32,832 bases of DNA from an uncultured Clostridia bacterium (GTDB lineage Bacteria; Bacillota; Clostridia; Oscillospirales; Acutalibacteraceae). Location of the stretch: the NCBI GenBank assembly GCA_944376655.1, contig CALWDJ010000027.1:1-32832 (forward strand), in the 5' to 3' direction. The translations under genes and the position numbers were made by a program. The notes beneath the pieces are model-generated. The model saw only the letters and a list, made by a program, of their open reading frames with translations. It searched no databases and had not been told where the DNA came from. Of this stretch, positions 30,764 to 32,832 are shown piece after piece; positions within the stretch are counted from its first letter, which is position 1; the number at the start of each line of letters is the position of its first letter.

Positions 30764-32103
30764 TGGATACACCTATATATAATTATGTTCAGAAATACGC
30801 CGCGAAAAACGGCGCGAGATTTCATATGCCCGGACATAAGGGAGCGGAAATACTCGGCTGCGAGAGCCTTGATATCACAGAAATATCGGGAGCGGACTCG
30901 CTTTACGAAGCGGACGGAATTATAGCGGAAAGCGAGAAAAACGCCGCGTCGCTTTTCGGCACGGCAAAAACGCTTTATTCGGCTGAGGGCTCGACCCAGT
31001 GCATAAAGGCTATGCTTTATCTGGCGGTCACGGCGGAGGAAAGCAGAGAAAAACCCATTGTCGTGGCGGCGAGAAATGTACATAAATCGTTTGTGCAGGC
31101 GGCGGCTCTGCTTGATTTCGAGGTAGTCTGGCTGTGGGACGAAAACAGGGAATTTTCGCTCTGCCGCTGTGAAATAACGCCCGAACAGCTCGAAAACACC
31201 CTTAAAGGGCTTGACAGAAAGCCGGCGGCGGTATATCTGACCAGTCCTGATTATTTAGGCGGTACGGCGGATATAAAGGCTCTTGGCGATGTCGCACATA
31301 ATTTTTCGGTGCCGCTTCTTGTAGATAACGCGCACGGCGCTTATCTTGCCTTTCTTGATGAACCCTGCCACCCGATGCGGCTCGGCGCCGATATCTGCTG
31401 TGATTCGGCGCATAAAACCCTGCCGGTGCTGACGGGAGGGGCGTATCTTCATATTTCTGAAAAAGCGGCGCCGTTTTTCCGCGAAAACGCAAAGGGCGCG
31501 ATGGAGCTTTTCGGCTCTACAAGTCCTTCATATATTATATTGCAGTCGCTTGACCTCGCGAATAAATATATTGCCGCAGGTTATCCACAAAAGCTGCGCG
31601 CGTGTGTGGATAAAGTGTCGCGGCTTAAAAGGCAGCTTAAAAAGAGCGGCTGGAAAGTTTATGACAGCGACCCGCTTAAGCTTACCGTGCGCGCGTCAGA
31701 CAGCGGCTACGACGGACGGGAGCTCGCGGAGCTTTTAAGGGAAAACGGCATAGAATGTGAATACGCCGACCCTGATTTTACCGTTTTTATGTTCACTCCC
31801 GAAAACAGGGAGAGCGATTTCCGCGCTCTGACGGAATTTTTCACGGGAACTCCGGCGCGGCAGGCGCTGAAAAAAGATATATTATATATGAAGCTGCCCG
31901 AACAGATTATAAGTATCAGGGAAGCGGTTTTCTCAAAAACCGAAAGATTAAACGCGGAAAACTCGGCGGGCAGGATACTCGGCAGAACGGCGGTGAGCTG
32001 TCCGCCGGCGGTTCCGGTGGTGGTAAGCGGCGAAAAAATAAATGAGGACGCGGTAAAAATTTTTAAGCGATATGGCATAAAGTATGTTGACGCGGTGCTT
32101 TGA
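30763..32103 (+). CDS. Orn/Lys/Arg decarboxylase-family PLP enzyme
   Basis: 446 residues, ATG 30763 overlapping the scfB stop. Fold-type I PLP enzyme: N-terminal FHMPGHKGAEI, SAEGSTQC, D188 (VDNAHGAYL) for the pyridine nitrogen and the PLP lysine K218 in DSAHKTLPVLTGGAYLH. It resembles YaaO/SpeA-type arginine or lysine decarboxylases (~480 residues) rather than the 700-residue acid-inducible ones, and the C-terminal domain looks short. Likely makes agmatine or cadaverine for polyamine synthesis; the substrate is not certain. Close linkage to scfAB is seen in many Clostridia, a functional link is unproven. It contains two perfect inverted DnaA boxes at 31581-31613. Confidence 0.88.
   Translation: MDTPIYNYVQKYAAKNGARFHMPGHKGAEILGCESLDITEISGADSLYEADGIIAESEKNAASLFGTAKTLYSAEGSTQCIKAMLYLAVTAEESREKPIVVAARNVHKSFVQAAALLDFEVVWLWDENREFSLCRCEITPEQLENTLKGLDRKPAAVYLTSPDYLGGTADIKALGDVAHNFSVPLLVDNAHGAYLAFLDEPCHPMRLGADICCDSAHKTLPVLTGGAYLHISEKAAPFFRENAKGAMELFGSTSPSYIILQSLDLANKYIAAGYPQKLRACVDKVSRLKRQLKKSGWKVYDSDPLKLTVRASDSGYDGRELAELLRENGIECEYADPDFTVFMFTPENRESDFRALTEFFTGTPARQALKKDILYMKLPEQIISIREAVFSKTERLNAENSAGRILGRTAVSCPPAVPVVVSGEKINEDAVKIFKRYGIKYVDAVL
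31581..31613. other. Pair of perfect inverted DnaA boxes
   Basis: TTATCCACA at 31581-31589 on the plus strand and its reverse complement TGTGGATAA at 31605-31613, with 15 bp between. Both are exact consensus sites, better than any box in oriC, but lie within a coding sequence. Confidence 0.6.
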
Positions 32104-32451
32104 GCGGAAAATTTTTCGCGCCGGATAAGCGTCCGGACAATGCAAAAATACAATATGTGGTGCTATTCGCCGTGGTGCGACAACAACCGAAAAAAATATT
32201 GAAAAAAACCAAAAAAAAGTGTTGACAAGGGGGAGCGGATGTGGTATTATAATCAGGCGCTCTCGAAACGGGGCGCCAAAATGGACCTTGAAAATTAAAC
32301 AACGACGATAATAAGGACCCGACAATTCTCAAGAGAAATCGAGAGAAGAAACGAGTACAAAGTACTACGGACAGACAATACGCCGGTATTGTTAAAGATG
32401 AGCAGAGAATGCTCTGAAATAGGTTTAAGCACTAAGGTGTTTAGATAGAAT
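32104..32451 (+). promoter_or_regulatory. rRNA operon promoter and leader
   Basis: This 348-bp gap holds no gene. A strong promoter TTGACA (32222-32227), 17-bp spacer, TATTAT (32245-32250) drives the rRNA operon; the 60 bp before it are A-rich, suggesting an UP element. The leader has CCTTGAAAATTAAACAACG (about 32284-32302), like the region preceding antitermination sites in Firmicutes rRNA leaders, and TGCTCTGAAA (32410-32419), a boxA-like motif. Confidence 0.85.

Positions 32452-32832
<381 letters not shown>

Overview
This window covers the replication-origin region of a Gram-positive, endospore-forming Clostridia chromosome. The closest fit is an Oscillospirales/Ruminococcaceae-type gut bacterium, an inference from the 16S rRNA 5' segment, the moderate GC content, the SCIFF peptide system and several sporulation genes (gpr, spoIIP, spoVAE, a spoVB-like flippase). 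No alignment could be run, so genus is not assigned.

Layout. (1) 1-995: an AT-rich stretch unlike the rest, holding the 3' part of a flavin-reductase gene, a gene remnant and a truncated beta-propeller gene that runs into a structured GC-rich repeat. (2) 1021-3247, minus strand: gpr, spoIIP and a small membrane ORF. (3) 3248-12227, plus strand: the origin and replication block dnaA, oriC boxes, dnaN, yaaA, recF, remB, gyrB, gyrA. (4) 12239-19671: CPBP membrane protease, a multi-pass membrane protein, tadA, a spoVB-like flippase (minus), rarA and a pair of bacterial PH-domain membrane proteins. (5) 19706-22205: two identical parS sites bracketing spoVAE and a small islet (unknown 81-aa protein, two XRE regulators, a cytidine/blasticidin-S-type deaminase). 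The islet lies between two inverted copies of a roughly 225-nt multi-hairpin repeat. (6) 22232-26568: parA, parB, an apparent membrane-protein/HAD-phosphatase fusion and an EamA transporter. (7) 26707-28905: an XRE regulator divergent from two overlapping small membrane proteins with clear operators, then a sirtuin and another XRE regulator. (8) 29042-32103: the SCIFF precursor peptide, its radical-SAM maturase and an Orn/Lys/Arg-decarboxylase-family enzyme. (9) 32222-32832: promoter and leader of an rRNA operon and the start of 16S rRNA.

Working together: DnaA and the clamp fire and sustain replication, gyrase relieves supercoiling, ParAB with two nearby parS sites segregates the origin, and the rRNA operon reads away from oriC. 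The sporulation genes fit ParAB/Spo0J-type origin handling in a spore former. The most interesting unexplained items are the multi-hairpin repeat family with compensatory stem changes, the XRE-controlled two-gene membrane module with paired 17-nt operators, the in-frame membrane/HAD fusion next to an A8 tract, and a pair of perfect inverted DnaA boxes inside a gene about 27 kb from oriC.
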